In this document: in pieces, positions 10,607 through 20,870 of the stretch
Layout of the letters: every line of letters starts with the position of its first letter
Position numbering within the stretch: the stretch's first letter is position 1
DNA from: Liquidambar formosana
Lineage: Eukaryota > Streptophyta > Magnoliopsida > Saxifragales > Altingiaceae
Reading direction: 5' to 3'
DNA length: 64,000 nucleotides
Assembly: GCA_039720395.1 (NCBI GenBank)
Contig: CM077824.1
Location: forward strand, 29,603,675-29,667,674
The notes under the pieces: model-generated
The model's input: the letters and a program-made list of their open reading frames with translations, nothing else
What the model was told of the DNA's origin: nothing
The model's database searches: none
Program-made: the position numbers and the translations under genes

Positions 10607-13600
10607 TCAAACATGATATTTTTTCAATTGGTCCAAATTAGTTGGACGAGCGAACTCAATTCCATCTAAATCCATGAGGCGAACAGCCCCTGCTGGCAAT
10701 ATCTCTTTGATAATGTATGGCCCACCCCAACTTGGCTTGAATTTTCCCCGCGGATCGAACACTGGAGCTCTGATTTCTTTCAGCACTACATCCCCTTTCT
10801 TTAGACCTCGATCTTTGACATGCTTGTTGAATGCTCTGGCAACTCCCCGTTGATACCCCTGAACATGATACAGCGCTCTTAAACGCCTTTCATCCAGCAA
10901 AGCTAACTCATCATAGCGGCTCTTAACCCAGTCCACTTCTGTTATCTGGCTCTCCACGGCAACTCTTAGTGAAGGAACTTCCAATTCAACTGGCAACACG
11001 GCCTCCATTCCATAAACTAGAGAATAAGGGGTAGCCCCTGTTGACGATCTTATTGATGTTCTGTAACCCCATAGAGCCAATGGCAACTTCTCATGCCAGT
11101 CTGTGTGTGAGTCCGCAGTCTTCTGTAGTATCTTCTTGATGTTCTTGTTAGCTGCTTCCACCGCTCCATTAGTCTGAGGACGGTATGGTGACGACAGATG
11201 GTGGGCTATGCCGTACTTTTGCAAGAGCTCATGGGTTTCTTTCTGAAAGTGCTGGCCATTGTCTGAGATAACTTCATGCGGTACCCCATATCGATAGATG
11301 ATGCTGTGCTGTATGAACTGTGCTACCTTCTTGGAATTCAAGGTCTTGAAGGACGCTGCTTCCACCCACTTAGTGAAGTAGTCGATGGCAACCAGGATGT
11401 ATTCATGCCCATTTGATGCCTTTGGCTTGATCTGTCCGATGATATCTATCCCCCACACCGCGAATGGCCAAGGTGACGACATACTCGTTAAAGGCATAGA
11501 AGGCAAATGTTGTCCACTGGCGAACAGTTGGCATTTGTGGCACTTCTTGACATGTGCGTGGCAGTCTCTTTCCATGGTAGACCAATAATAGCCTAACCTC
11601 ATGATTTTCTTAGCTAACATATAGCCATTCATATGCGGAGCCCCTGTCCCTTCATGGATTTCTTTAATCAGATGCTCGGCTTCTTCCTCGGTGACACACA
11701 GCAGGTGGATCCCGTCGTATGATCTCCGATATAGCTTTCCTCCACAAAGTACATAGTGACTTGCCAACCGCCTTAGGGTTTTTCTATCAATGCGAGATGC
11801 TCCTTCTGGGTACTCCCTTTCTTCAATGAACTTCTTTATGTCATGGAACCACGGACGGCCATCATTCACTTCCCCTCCTCGGATTGCACAACAGTACACA
11901 GGCTTGTCTAGGCATTCTATCACCAACGGCTTCACATTTCCCCCTTCAGGTATCTCCACCATGGATGCTAGGGTCGCCAAGGCATCGGCGAACTGGTTCT
12001 TGTTCCTTGAAAGGTAGTTAAATTCTATCTCTGAGAACTCCTTGGTTAGAGCTTCCAGGTAGGCATGGTAGGGTAGCAGCTTCTCATCTCGAGTTTTCCA
12101 TTCCCCTTTTATCTGACAAATGATTAGCGCCGAGTCCCCGAACACTTCTAATTCTTTGATCCCCAATTCAAGTGCCGCTTCCAATGCTAGGATACAGGCC
12201 TCATACTCAGCAATGTTGTTGGTAGCTTCGAACCCCAACTTGACCGCCAACGGTGTAAATGCCTCTTCAGGTGAGACCAGCAGGACTCCTATCCCATAAC
12301 CTTTCTTATTGGCTGCCCCATCGAAGTATACTCTCCAAATTTTTCTGCCAATCTCTAGCACGTCTTCATCTGGGAATTGATCGTTGAACGGAGCGGATGA
12401 TGACACCGGACAGCTGGCTAGGTAGTCTGCGATGACGCTTCCCTTGATAGACTTTTGATTCACGTACTTGATGTCGAATTCATTAAGGAGAATTGACCAT
12501 CGAGTAGTTCTGAATGACAATACTGGCCTTTCTACCAGGTACTTCAACGGGTCCATGCGACTTATCAAGAACACTTCGAAGGACATCATGTAGTGCCGGA
12601 GTTTCTGCGTCGCCCATACTAGTGCCACACAAGCCTTTTCAATTGCATTGTACTTCACTTCATAGTCTGTCATTTTCTTGCTTAAGTAATAAATGGCATT
12701 CTCCTTTGTAGCCCCTTCGAGATATTGAGCTAACAAAGCTCCCGTCGCGGTTTCGGTGACCGTTAAGTATAACAAAAGCGGCGCACCTTGCCGTGGGGGA
12801 ACTAAGATTGGAGGATTGCTCAAGTATCTCTTAATGGTCTCAAAGGCCTCTTGGCATTCTTCGTTCCATACTTTTGGCACACCTTTCTTAAGCAATTTGA
12901 AGATTGGTTCGCAAACCATGGTCAAGTTGGCAATGAATCGGCTTATGTATTGAACTCTTCCCAGAAAACCTCGGATCTGCTTCTCAGTGCTAGGCGGCTC
13001 CATCTCCACAATAGCTTTTATCTTCCCTGGGTCCACTTCGATACCTCTCTGAGTGATCATAAACCCCAATAACTTGCCTGCAGTGACACCAAAAGCGCAC
13101 TTCTCTGGGTTTAGACGGAGATTGTACTTCTTTGCTCGCTCTAAGAATTTCTCTAGTGCCTTGAAATGCCCTTCCCTATCCACAGACTTCACGATCATAT
13201 CATCGACGTAAACCTCGACTTCCTTATGGATCATATCATGCAATAGGGTCGTAGCTGCTCTTTGGTAAGTAGCCCCAGCGTTTCTTAAGCCAAAAGGGAT
13301 TACTTTGTAACAGTACGTTCCCCATTGCGTGATAAAGGCTGTTTTCTCCATGTCTTGAGGCGCCATCTTTATCTAGTTATACCCGGAGAATCCGTCCATG
13401 AAGAAGAGGAGTGCATGTCCCACCGTGCTATCTACCAACACGTCGATATGGGGTAAAGGAAAGTCATCCTTAGGGCTCGCGGCGTTGAGATCTCGGAAGT
13501 CGACACACATCCTCACTTTCCCATCTTTTTTAGGCACAGGCACTATATTCGACAACCACTCGGGGTACTCCACAACTTGAAGGAAACCCGCGTCTAGTTG

Positions 13601-13985
13601 TTTAGTTACCTCTTCTTTTACTTTTAGGGCCCATTCTGGTTTTAATCTTCTGAGTTTCTACTTTACCGGCTTCTTTAGGGAATTAGTGGGGATATAGTGT
13701 TGCACAATATCGGGGTCGATGCCAGGCATGTCTTCATAAGACCATGCAAAAACCATAATGTTGGCTTTCAAGAGAGAGATCATCTTTTCTTTTTCAACGG
13801 GGGAGAGGGTTTTCCCAATTTTAACTATTCTTGGCAATTCATTCGTCCCTAAGTTGATTGATTCCAATTCATCCATATTAGGTTCGGTGACGCCCCTTTT
13901 CCTTTGCTCAACGAGCTCCGGGGGGACATCGTTCCTAGGATCTATATCCATGCCATAAATATCCATAGAGGAGAGAAAAGAGACA
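10607..13985 (-). pseudogene. Inner pol: RT, RNase H, archaeal RNase H, integrase (two nonsense codons)
   Basis: One frame on the minus strand from the intron acceptor to the stop, broken only by TAG at 13658-13660 and at 13373-13375. Both sit where relatives have glutamine, so each is one C-to-T change. RT: WSYEDMPGIDP, VPKKDGKVRMCVDFRDLN, and YVDDM at residues 53-57 of the last 919-residue segment. First RNase H ends near RMDPLKYL (270-277). Second, archaeal-type RNase H, 346-470, has D349, EYE 387-389, D411 and D461, a hallmark of the Tat lineage. Integrase: zinc residues H571, H578, C609, C612 and catalytic D641, D702, E737. The product would copy RNA to cDNA and insert it. Domains are complete; apart from the two stops I see no defect. 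Confidence 0.92.
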
Positions 13986-14156
13986 CTGCATATATAGAGA
14001 AAGAAAGCACACTTTATTGACTAGGAATAATGGGAATGACACACAAAAGAAAGAAAGAAAACAAACAAATCTATACCAATACTATGACTCCACAAGGTGA
14101 GTTAAGTAGATACATCTTATTGAATTAGGGAAATATTACTAAACTAAGACACCTAC
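13986..14156 (-). other. Ogre-type intron between protease and RT
   Basis: Minus-strand intron of 171 nt: donor GTAGGT at 14156, acceptor ATATATGCAG ending at 13986, with a T-rich stretch before the acceptor. Unspliced, translation stops at TAG 14155-14153. Splicing joins the protease frame to the RT frame in phase (codon TT|T), giving one continuous gag-pro-pol. An intron exactly here is an established feature of Ogre elements and may set the ratio of Gag-Pro to Pol. The outer element has continuous coding sequence instead. Confidence 0.75.
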
Positions 14157-15275
14157 AAGCTGCTATCAGGTAGGCCAAGGTCTTCTTCTTCATGGATCTC
14201 CGCAATGACACCACATTCAAGGTACCAATTCAGGAATGGCACGGTAGCATGGCTAATGGATGAACCCTGGAGTTCTTCAATGGTCGAGTCTTCCACGGTG
14301 AGGATCATGTCTTGGAACATTTCAGTCATAGCCCCCGCATCAAGGTTCTCTGCCCAGTCTTCCTCTTTCAAGCTTCCATATAGATCTTGGATAGAGTGGT
14401 ACCAACTTGTCAAACTTTGAGGATTCGGCCCTTCTGTGAAGTATCTATCACCAAAACTTTTATCTGCCACGGTTGGGTCGGAACTTGGATAAAAAGTATA
14501 TGGGATGTACTGCTTTATAGAAGAGTAATGGCGTGATGATTCATTCAGCTCTTTCTCAATGCATTGGACATAATCAAACCCAGATAGCGGTATCGCTGCT
14601 GATTCAGGTTGTATCTCACATATAGGCACACCTGCGAGTTTCAATTCATAGTCCCCTTGAAGCGTTACTATGGCTCTTTCATATGGAAACTTCACCTTTT
14701 GATGGAGTGAAGATGGCACAGCCCCAGCGGGATGGATCCAAGGTCGGCCCAACAGCAAGTTGAAACATGACGGCACATCTAACACTTGGAATTCCACCCT
14801 AAATTTAGTGGGTCCCATGATAAGAGGCAAAGTAACCACCCCTATTACTTCTCGACGGGTGTTGTCATAAGCTCTTACGGTTTGCCCAGATGGCGTGAAA
14901 TCAGTGGGTCCCAAACCCAAAACAGTGGCAGTTCGGAGAGGACATACATTCAGTGCGGACCCATTGTCGATAAGAACGGTGGGAACCCTCTTCCCCATAG
15001 TGTCAACGGTCACATAGAGAGCTTGAGAATGGCTCGGCCCGCTTTTAGGTAGGTCTACATCGGTGAACACGATGGTTGAGTTCTTGGGAGTTGGATTCAC
15101 CAAATGTACCAATCCCTCGGGGGATGTGTCAACGGGCATTTGTATCTGATTCAACAGTTTCAACACGGTCTGTCTGTGCTTATGCGAGGCCATGAGCAAG
15201 CCCCAAATAGTAATGTTGGCATTGGTCTTCTTCAGCTGCCTAAGCACTTCATCCTCTTCTCTTGCAAGCTAGGAC
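14157..15275 (-). CDS. Inner protease region (gag-pro), last exon before intron
   Basis: Aspartic protease with the active-site motif VLIDNGSALNV (DNGS in place of the usual DTG/DSG variant) and the downstream FNLLLGRPWIHP flap/ILG-like region. It would cleave the polyprotein. The open frame begins with VLRQLKKTNANITIWGLL, matching the same region of the outer element. About 20-30 bp upstream the frame shifts by one relative to gag (near 15262-15275), so gag and protease are no longer fused. The C-terminal third is acidic and ends at the intron donor. No G-patch follows, unlike the outer protease. Confidence 0.85.
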
Positions 15276-17205
15276 GCCTCTGCCCTTCCAAATCTTCCAA
15301 CGGATTTTCAGATTCTAGGTCGGGAGGCTTGAAATGACGACCCCCTCTGGTTATATGGTCCAACTCATCATCGCTAGCCCATATGTCATGGACTTCCTCG
15401 GAGTCATTCATCAAGTCATCCCATTCTATCATGTCGATGCTCTCCATCTCTGTCGGCAAGTCATCCCAACCTGAAGGGACTATCGGCTCATCTGATATCG
15501 GACTTGGGCTTGAGTACAGCACATAGTAATCATATTTCCCCGACACTTCACCTAATAGGCCAACCTGAGGATCCCCTGCTTCATATCTTTCTTTCAGCTC
15601 TTGTTGGATAGATTTCTTTGGCAACAACAAAACCTTTTGGTCAATGAGGTCTTGGATGATCTTCTTTAGTATAGAACAAGCCTCGGTGTCATGGCCGGGT
15701 GCACGATGGTATTGGCAATATTGGTGAGGGGTTGATGGTCTGGGCTTTGGTGGAAGTGGCATGATAAGGCTGTTATTGCGGCAAATGGTGAAGAGACGGA
15801 TTAAGGTCATGGGGAGCGGAGTGTATTGTCTTATGGGATGGCGAGGGCGAGAGGATTCAACCCCAATGGCATTTATGGTGTTAGGTGGGGGTGTGTTGTT
15901 GTGTGATGGGAGAGGATTACGGGTGACATTTGGACGGGTTGGTGGTGAAATGACTTGCTTGTCAATGAGGTCTTGGACTTGGTGGCGAAGGCGAATACAG
16001 CGATTGGTGGCATGGCCTTTGGATTGATGGTACTTGTAGTACTCATTCTCATTGTAGCTCTTGGGTAAGGGATTTGGTGGAGGTCTTGGGTCGAGTGGCT
16101 TCAATAGGTCACGACTTATGAGCTTTTCAAGGACTCTTTCGAGTGGCATGAATAGGTCAGTGAATTAGCGAGGTGGGTTGACATCATTGAGAGAAAAGGG
16201 TTGGATTGGTTGAGTTATGGTGTTGACCTCGGCATTGTTCTTCCCAGTAAAGTTTGTCTTGCGACTCCTCACTTCCTCAGTCTTGATTGTCCCATCATTG
16301 ATAGCATCTTCAACCTGCGTGCCAGCCCCAATGAGAGCTTTGAAATTTGGGAAATAGTGGGCAAATAGGTGCTTGTGATACACGGGCAGCAGGTTCTTAA
16401 CCACTAACTGAATTTGGTCCTCCTCATTCGGCCTATCCGTCATTCTCGACGCCTTTTGTCTCCACCTTGTAATGTAAGCGGAGAAAGTTTCATGAGCCCC
16501 TTGCTTGGTAGTTTCTAGGTCCCTTCGAGTAACGTCCACCTCTGTGTTATACTTGTAGTGCTCTGAAAACTCATTGCATATGTCTTCCCAAGTCCGGGTT
16601 CTATTCTCATCCAAGGATAAGAACCATTTCAAAGCAGAAGTGGCCAAGGTTTCATGGAACATTTGAGCTAAAAGCTCGTCAGTAGCCCCTCGAGGGTGCA
16701 TAGCTCGCACGTACATCTTCAAATGAGTCTTAGGGCAACCCGTCCCATCGAACTTTTCTAACTCCGGCATCTTGAATTGTAGTGGAATACGAGCCGTTGG
16801 AAACAGGGATAGAGTCCGCACATCGACCATGTCATCAGCCCTGCGAATCCCTTTTATAGTTCTCTCCAATGCTTCTACCTTGCTAGCTAACACGGAATCA
16901 CTACTAGAACCTTTCCCTTTGGCTTCCCCTTCTAGGTTGGTGACCTCAGGTTTTGAGCTACTTTCCCCCCTTGTCTTGGTGTTCTCATTGGATTGAGGTC
17001 CCTCTTCGGTGCCAGCCCCATGAGGTATACCCGAGGAATGGGCCTTATAGCCATTTTGTTCAAGATCCGCCATCTTCTGTTGGTTCTCTTGAGCCATTTT
17101 CAATGCGGTATCGGATGTCTCGGCGGTATGGTCAAGCTTGGCCATGATGGCTTTCAGGCAAGCCTCAAGGTCAAAGTGCCCCTCACTAGTTCTTTCGTCG
17201 GCCAT
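15232..17205 (-). pseudogene. Inner gag with one nonsense codon and C-terminal frameshift
   Basis: Starts at ATG 17205 (MADERTSEG). Order: acidic and coiled N-terminus, capsid-like retrotransposon gag domain (motifs KFDGTGCPKTHLKMYV, ALKWFLSL, EHYKYNTEVDVTRRDLE, FSAYITRWRQKA), then TAA at 16165-16167. The same frame continues with MPLERVLEKLISRDLL and two Cys-His boxes of Tat type (YYKYHQSKGHATNRC and YCQYHRAPGHDTEAC, pattern C/Y-x2-H-x4-H-x4-C), which bind nucleic acid. The frame runs to 15232, having slipped out of register with protease near 15270. The product assembles the cytoplasmic particle. Family membership is certain; activity would require the stop and the frameshift to be absent or bypassed. 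Confidence 0.88.
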
Positions 17206-18048
17206 GTCTGTCTGATGGGTAGACTCAACACTCACTAGACGCCCTTATGGATTGCGGATCCAAGCCAGCACGTCTATGGATAGAAAAGTTTTAACCTTTA
17301 GCCTAAGGACTTGTCCTAAACCTCCATATTTTCCTTAATGAACTCGGTCTCTACACCATGTTCAATTAATTCATTCCTTTTATCCAATTACCTTTACAGG
17401 GATCATGGATTAAGGGTATGTTTTAAAGAATAGGGCATAGAGTCCTTTAACTAGGTTTAATTAATCCCCTAGGACTAGCACATCACAAACATAGCTTTAC
17501 ATCCTATTTCCTTAATTTATTCCTCCTAACCCATGGCCTTAACGAAGGCTAGGGTTTAAAGGTCTATATTAAGGGCATAAGATATGAAGCCTTACACCAC
17601 AAACACAGCATAGCATCATTACAAACAATTGTGGGTGCATAAAGGTGAGACCGTAGTGTCCTACAAGTCTGTCTATATGGACTAATGATAAGGGTAGGCT
17701 AGGGTCCTTCACTTGCTTGAGCAATCCTTATACGTAACCACATGTGGCATCAGGAACGCCGCGTGGGTCCAGCAGTACGTGATTAACTCATTTAATATAC
17801 CCAAGGGTACTAGGCAAGAGATGTTGATAGCTTTCGCCCCAACACATGGAATCAGGAAAATCAAGGTTGAGACTAGGCCGATCGTTGGCAAGGATACATC
17901 GAGGGACATCGATCCTAACATGCAAGAGTTTGCGCACACAATGCAATAAATGAAAGCACACAATCAAGCGGATGCAATGTAATTGATTTTAATTAAACAT
18001 AAGAAATTAACCTAGCCCATTTAAACTTTATAGAGTCTAGCCCACAAA
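17206..18048 (-). other. Inner leader, no convincing gene
   Basis: About 840 bp between primer site and gag start. Short frames exist on both strands near 17709-17963 (78-84 codons), overlapping each other, and I cannot support either. No Ogre-style ORF1 is present. The leader probably holds packaging and dimerisation signals that cannot be recognised by eye. Confidence 0.5.
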
Positions 18049-18066
18049 TCCCCAGTGGAGTCGCCA
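18049..18066 (-). other. Primer binding site, tRNA-Arg (inner)
   Basis: Minus-strand TGGCGACTCCACTGGGGA, complementary over 18 nt to the 3' end of plant tRNA-Arg (which ends CCCCAGTGGAGTCGCCA as I remember it), three bases inside the 5' LTR. tRNA-Arg priming is the usual Ogre choice. A second copy of the core lies in the LTR 80 bp away (18137). Confidence 0.85.
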
Positions 18067-18069
18067 AAC

Positions 18070-20854
18070 TGTGAACCCCGGAAATTGGGCCCACGAGGGA
18101 TTGAAAAGAAAGTGGGTTTGAAAAAGAAAAAGGAAAGGAGTCACCACCTTATTTTTTAAAAGAAACAAGGAAAACCCTAAAAATAGTTTGTTTTAGGAAA
18201 ACAATTTGAATGACTCCATAAAAAAGGAAAGGCAAAAACCAATCTTTTGAAAACCAAAGAAATCGGGGATTCGGAGGCTAAGTTATGACATGGGAAGGTT
18301 CTAGGCAAAGCCTATAGGCACCCATGTCACCCTTTCGGTCTCTCAGTTCATTTGGGCTAAATTAAAGTCTTTCCATACAAAAATCAGCAAGTATATCATC
18401 ACAAGAATTGCATGCATATCATATATTTCATTCATCCATCCATGCATAATAAGCAAATAAAAACAGAAAATAAAAAGAAGAAAAGAAAACATAAATAAAC
18501 CTAGGATGCTTGGATCCTAGAACGGACTTGAGCCTCACGAAGAGCGCCTACGTACCATGCAACGAAATACATGGATCAAAGTCCACGTAGTTCGATTAGA
18601 ACTAAGGTTAAATCCTAATACAAACCTATGGTTAAAACCCTAGGTTTCCTTATTTGATCAAAAGAGTTGAATTTGATAGAAAGTTTGATTTTAGGAAAGA
18701 AATCCACAAAATGGAAACTTTAATAAAAACCGAATTTTGTTGGTTAAGGAAACCTCTAATTAAACCATAGGACTTGTATTAAAAATTAACCCTAGATAGG
18801 GAGAAGAGAATGAGTTAAGAAGAAAGGTGAATTGGGGCACCTTCACACCCACTTACCTGAGCGCAATTAGCTCCAAGCATTTAGCCATTTCAGACATAAG
18901 CAGCCCTATTTGCCATAGGACAAATACCACACCTATTTGCACCCTTACAAGTGCTCAAAACCATGCAAAAACACTAACATGCAAATCTGGACAGAATAGT
19001 ATTATGACCTAAAATCATCCACTAAGCATGCCAATAGCAAAAACAGCGAACAATAATAAGTCCTAACATATTCGTAGAACCATATCATGCATAAAAACCC
19101 TAAAACATACTAACATGCATGCAAAACTATCATGTTTACTCCATAGGAAAAACATATACAACAAACACGAAGAAAAACCAAATAAAAAAGTCTACTTTAT
19201 CATGCTATATGAAAACAAACACGAAACAATGACTCTAAAACCCTAAACTCACAAATATGCTTAAAAACATACAAAACATACTTTAATCATGCTAAAACCA
19301 AACTAAACAGAAATTAAATCATGCATATTAACTAACTAAAGCAATATAACATGATGAAAATCCTAACTCTAACATGCAATGACACTAATCCTAGCACAAG
19401 GACAAACAGGAGCACAAGAATCATAACTATGCATTAAAAACCTAAAGGACAGCCCTAAAGCATGCTAAACAGTAGATAAAAAATAGATATTCCATGTATA
19501 TTAACTAGCTAGAGTGTTAATACATGATAAAAAAAGTCACCTTTAACATGCAATAAGCCTAACCCATATGAGAACCCAGTTTAAGCTTGAATAGAGAAGG
19601 AGAATACCTTAGGAAGTGGCTCCCCTTGTGTTTGTAATTGTTCGTGGCTCCTCAGGTCTTTAGAATGAATCAAACCAACACGAATCCTCCTCTTTGTCAA
19701 AGTGGTATCACAGCAAAGAGATCAAAACTCACTCAACTTTGAAAAGAAATAGAAAACAAAAAGAGAACAAGAGAAAAGAAAAAGTGATTCTCGTCACTTT
19801 GCAGCAGCAGCAACTTCAATCGCGTTTTTGGGTATGAAAACGTTGGATTTGGACAAAGCTTGTGAAATACAAAGTTGTAGATAATTGAATTATCTTTCTA
19901 ACAAGACCAATTTCATCAAATTCTGACTTCGGATGAAAAAGTTATGATTAAAATACGACTGCTGGTTTTCAGAAAATCTGCTGCTGAATTATGACGAATT
20001 TCACTCCCTCCAAACCCTCTTCTCTTCTCCCCTTGTTTAAAGACATTAAGAGAGTATTTATAGCTGAAATCTGGAGTTTCCCTTTCCTTCCTGGACTAGG
20101 TTTCCTTGGAGAATAATCAAAAGGTATTTTATAATGATAAAAGACTTCTAATCTGAATAGGAAAAGGAAATTGTCTTTTATAAAAATTGGGAGACTGACT
20201 GCTAACACGCATGCACATGTATTGTATGTGCGTACACACACTCATCACATACGTACACGTGTTAGTGTCATGATAAAAATGGCTAATTTAATAAAATAAT
20301 TTTCTTTTCATTTTAACCAAAATCTCATGCTGTGATTCGCACTAATTCTTCAAGGATAATCCGTAAATAACCACACTAAACTCATCATCAGGCCATATCA
20401 AAATTGAACTTCATGAAACACTTTTGAGGGTAAAATGATGACTAATGAAAGTCAATTTGAAAAGATTTGGTTGGTAATTGTGAGTCAATTAGAGCTAACC
20501 CAAGGAAGGGTCAATTAACCAACTTGAACCACATCGAGCCATTTTAATCCCGAGCCATTGACTTACCAAATTGAACCTAGAAATACCTCATATGCATCCA
20601 TATGAACTCCAATTGACAATTTGGAGATCATTCCAAGGTCAAATGAAAAGTTTGGGACTTAAAAGACGATTATGCCCCTCAAGTCACAAAAGCTCTTATT
20701 ATCCCTCAAGATCAACTCCAATTTGAACCAAAATTCATATCCATTGTCCTTGTGACTCTAGAAAACTAATGCAAGTGACTAGACTCAAAAACAAAACAAA
20801 AACATGCATGAAATGATGAGCCCTAGTAAGGTGGTGCAAAAATGGGGTGTGACA
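18070..20854 (-). repeat. 5' LTR of inner element
   Basis: 2785 bp, partner of 3909-6693. It holds the promoter that would transcribe the inner element: TATAAATA on the minus strand at 20055-20062. Its primer-core copy at 18137-18148 has one CG changed to CA compared with the other LTR. The two-box CTACGTA motif is at 18547-18593. Confidence 0.95.
20055..20062 (-). promoter_or_regulatory. TATA box of inner 5' LTR
   Basis: TATAAATA on the minus strand within the 5' LTR; the counterpart in the 3' LTR is 5894-5901. Transcription would start near 20025 and run leftwards through gag-pol. Confidence 0.6.
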
Positions 20855-20859
20855 CTCTT
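20855..20859. repeat. Target site duplication CTCTT (right, inner element)
   Basis: Matches 3904-3908 exactly. It lies 11 bp upstream of the ATG of the antisense PMD gene, so the inner element split that gene's leader without touching its coding sequence. Confidence 0.9.
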
Positions 20860-20870
20860 CATCAACAAAA

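Larger units (their letters stand above)
3909..20854 (-). mobile_element. Inner Tat/Ogre-like retrotransposon, nearly intact
   Basis: A 16,946-bp complete element on the minus strand nested in the outer one. It has two 2785-bp LTRs, a perfect 18-nt tRNA-Arg primer site, a purine tract, and gag, protease, intron, RT-RNaseH-aRNaseH-integrase on the minus strand, with an intronless antisense gene on the plus strand. By eye its LTRs differ at about 22 substitutions plus two single-base indels (about 0.8%). The coding defects found are three nonsense codons, at least two fitting C-to-T changes, and one frameshift, so it is recent. It is a different family from the outer element: the LTRs do not align overall and only one has the protease-RT intron. 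Confidence 0.95.

Noticed and set aside
17709..17963. Overlapping 78- and 84-codon frames in the inner leader
   Set aside because: Open on both strands at once, no recognised motif, no promoter context.
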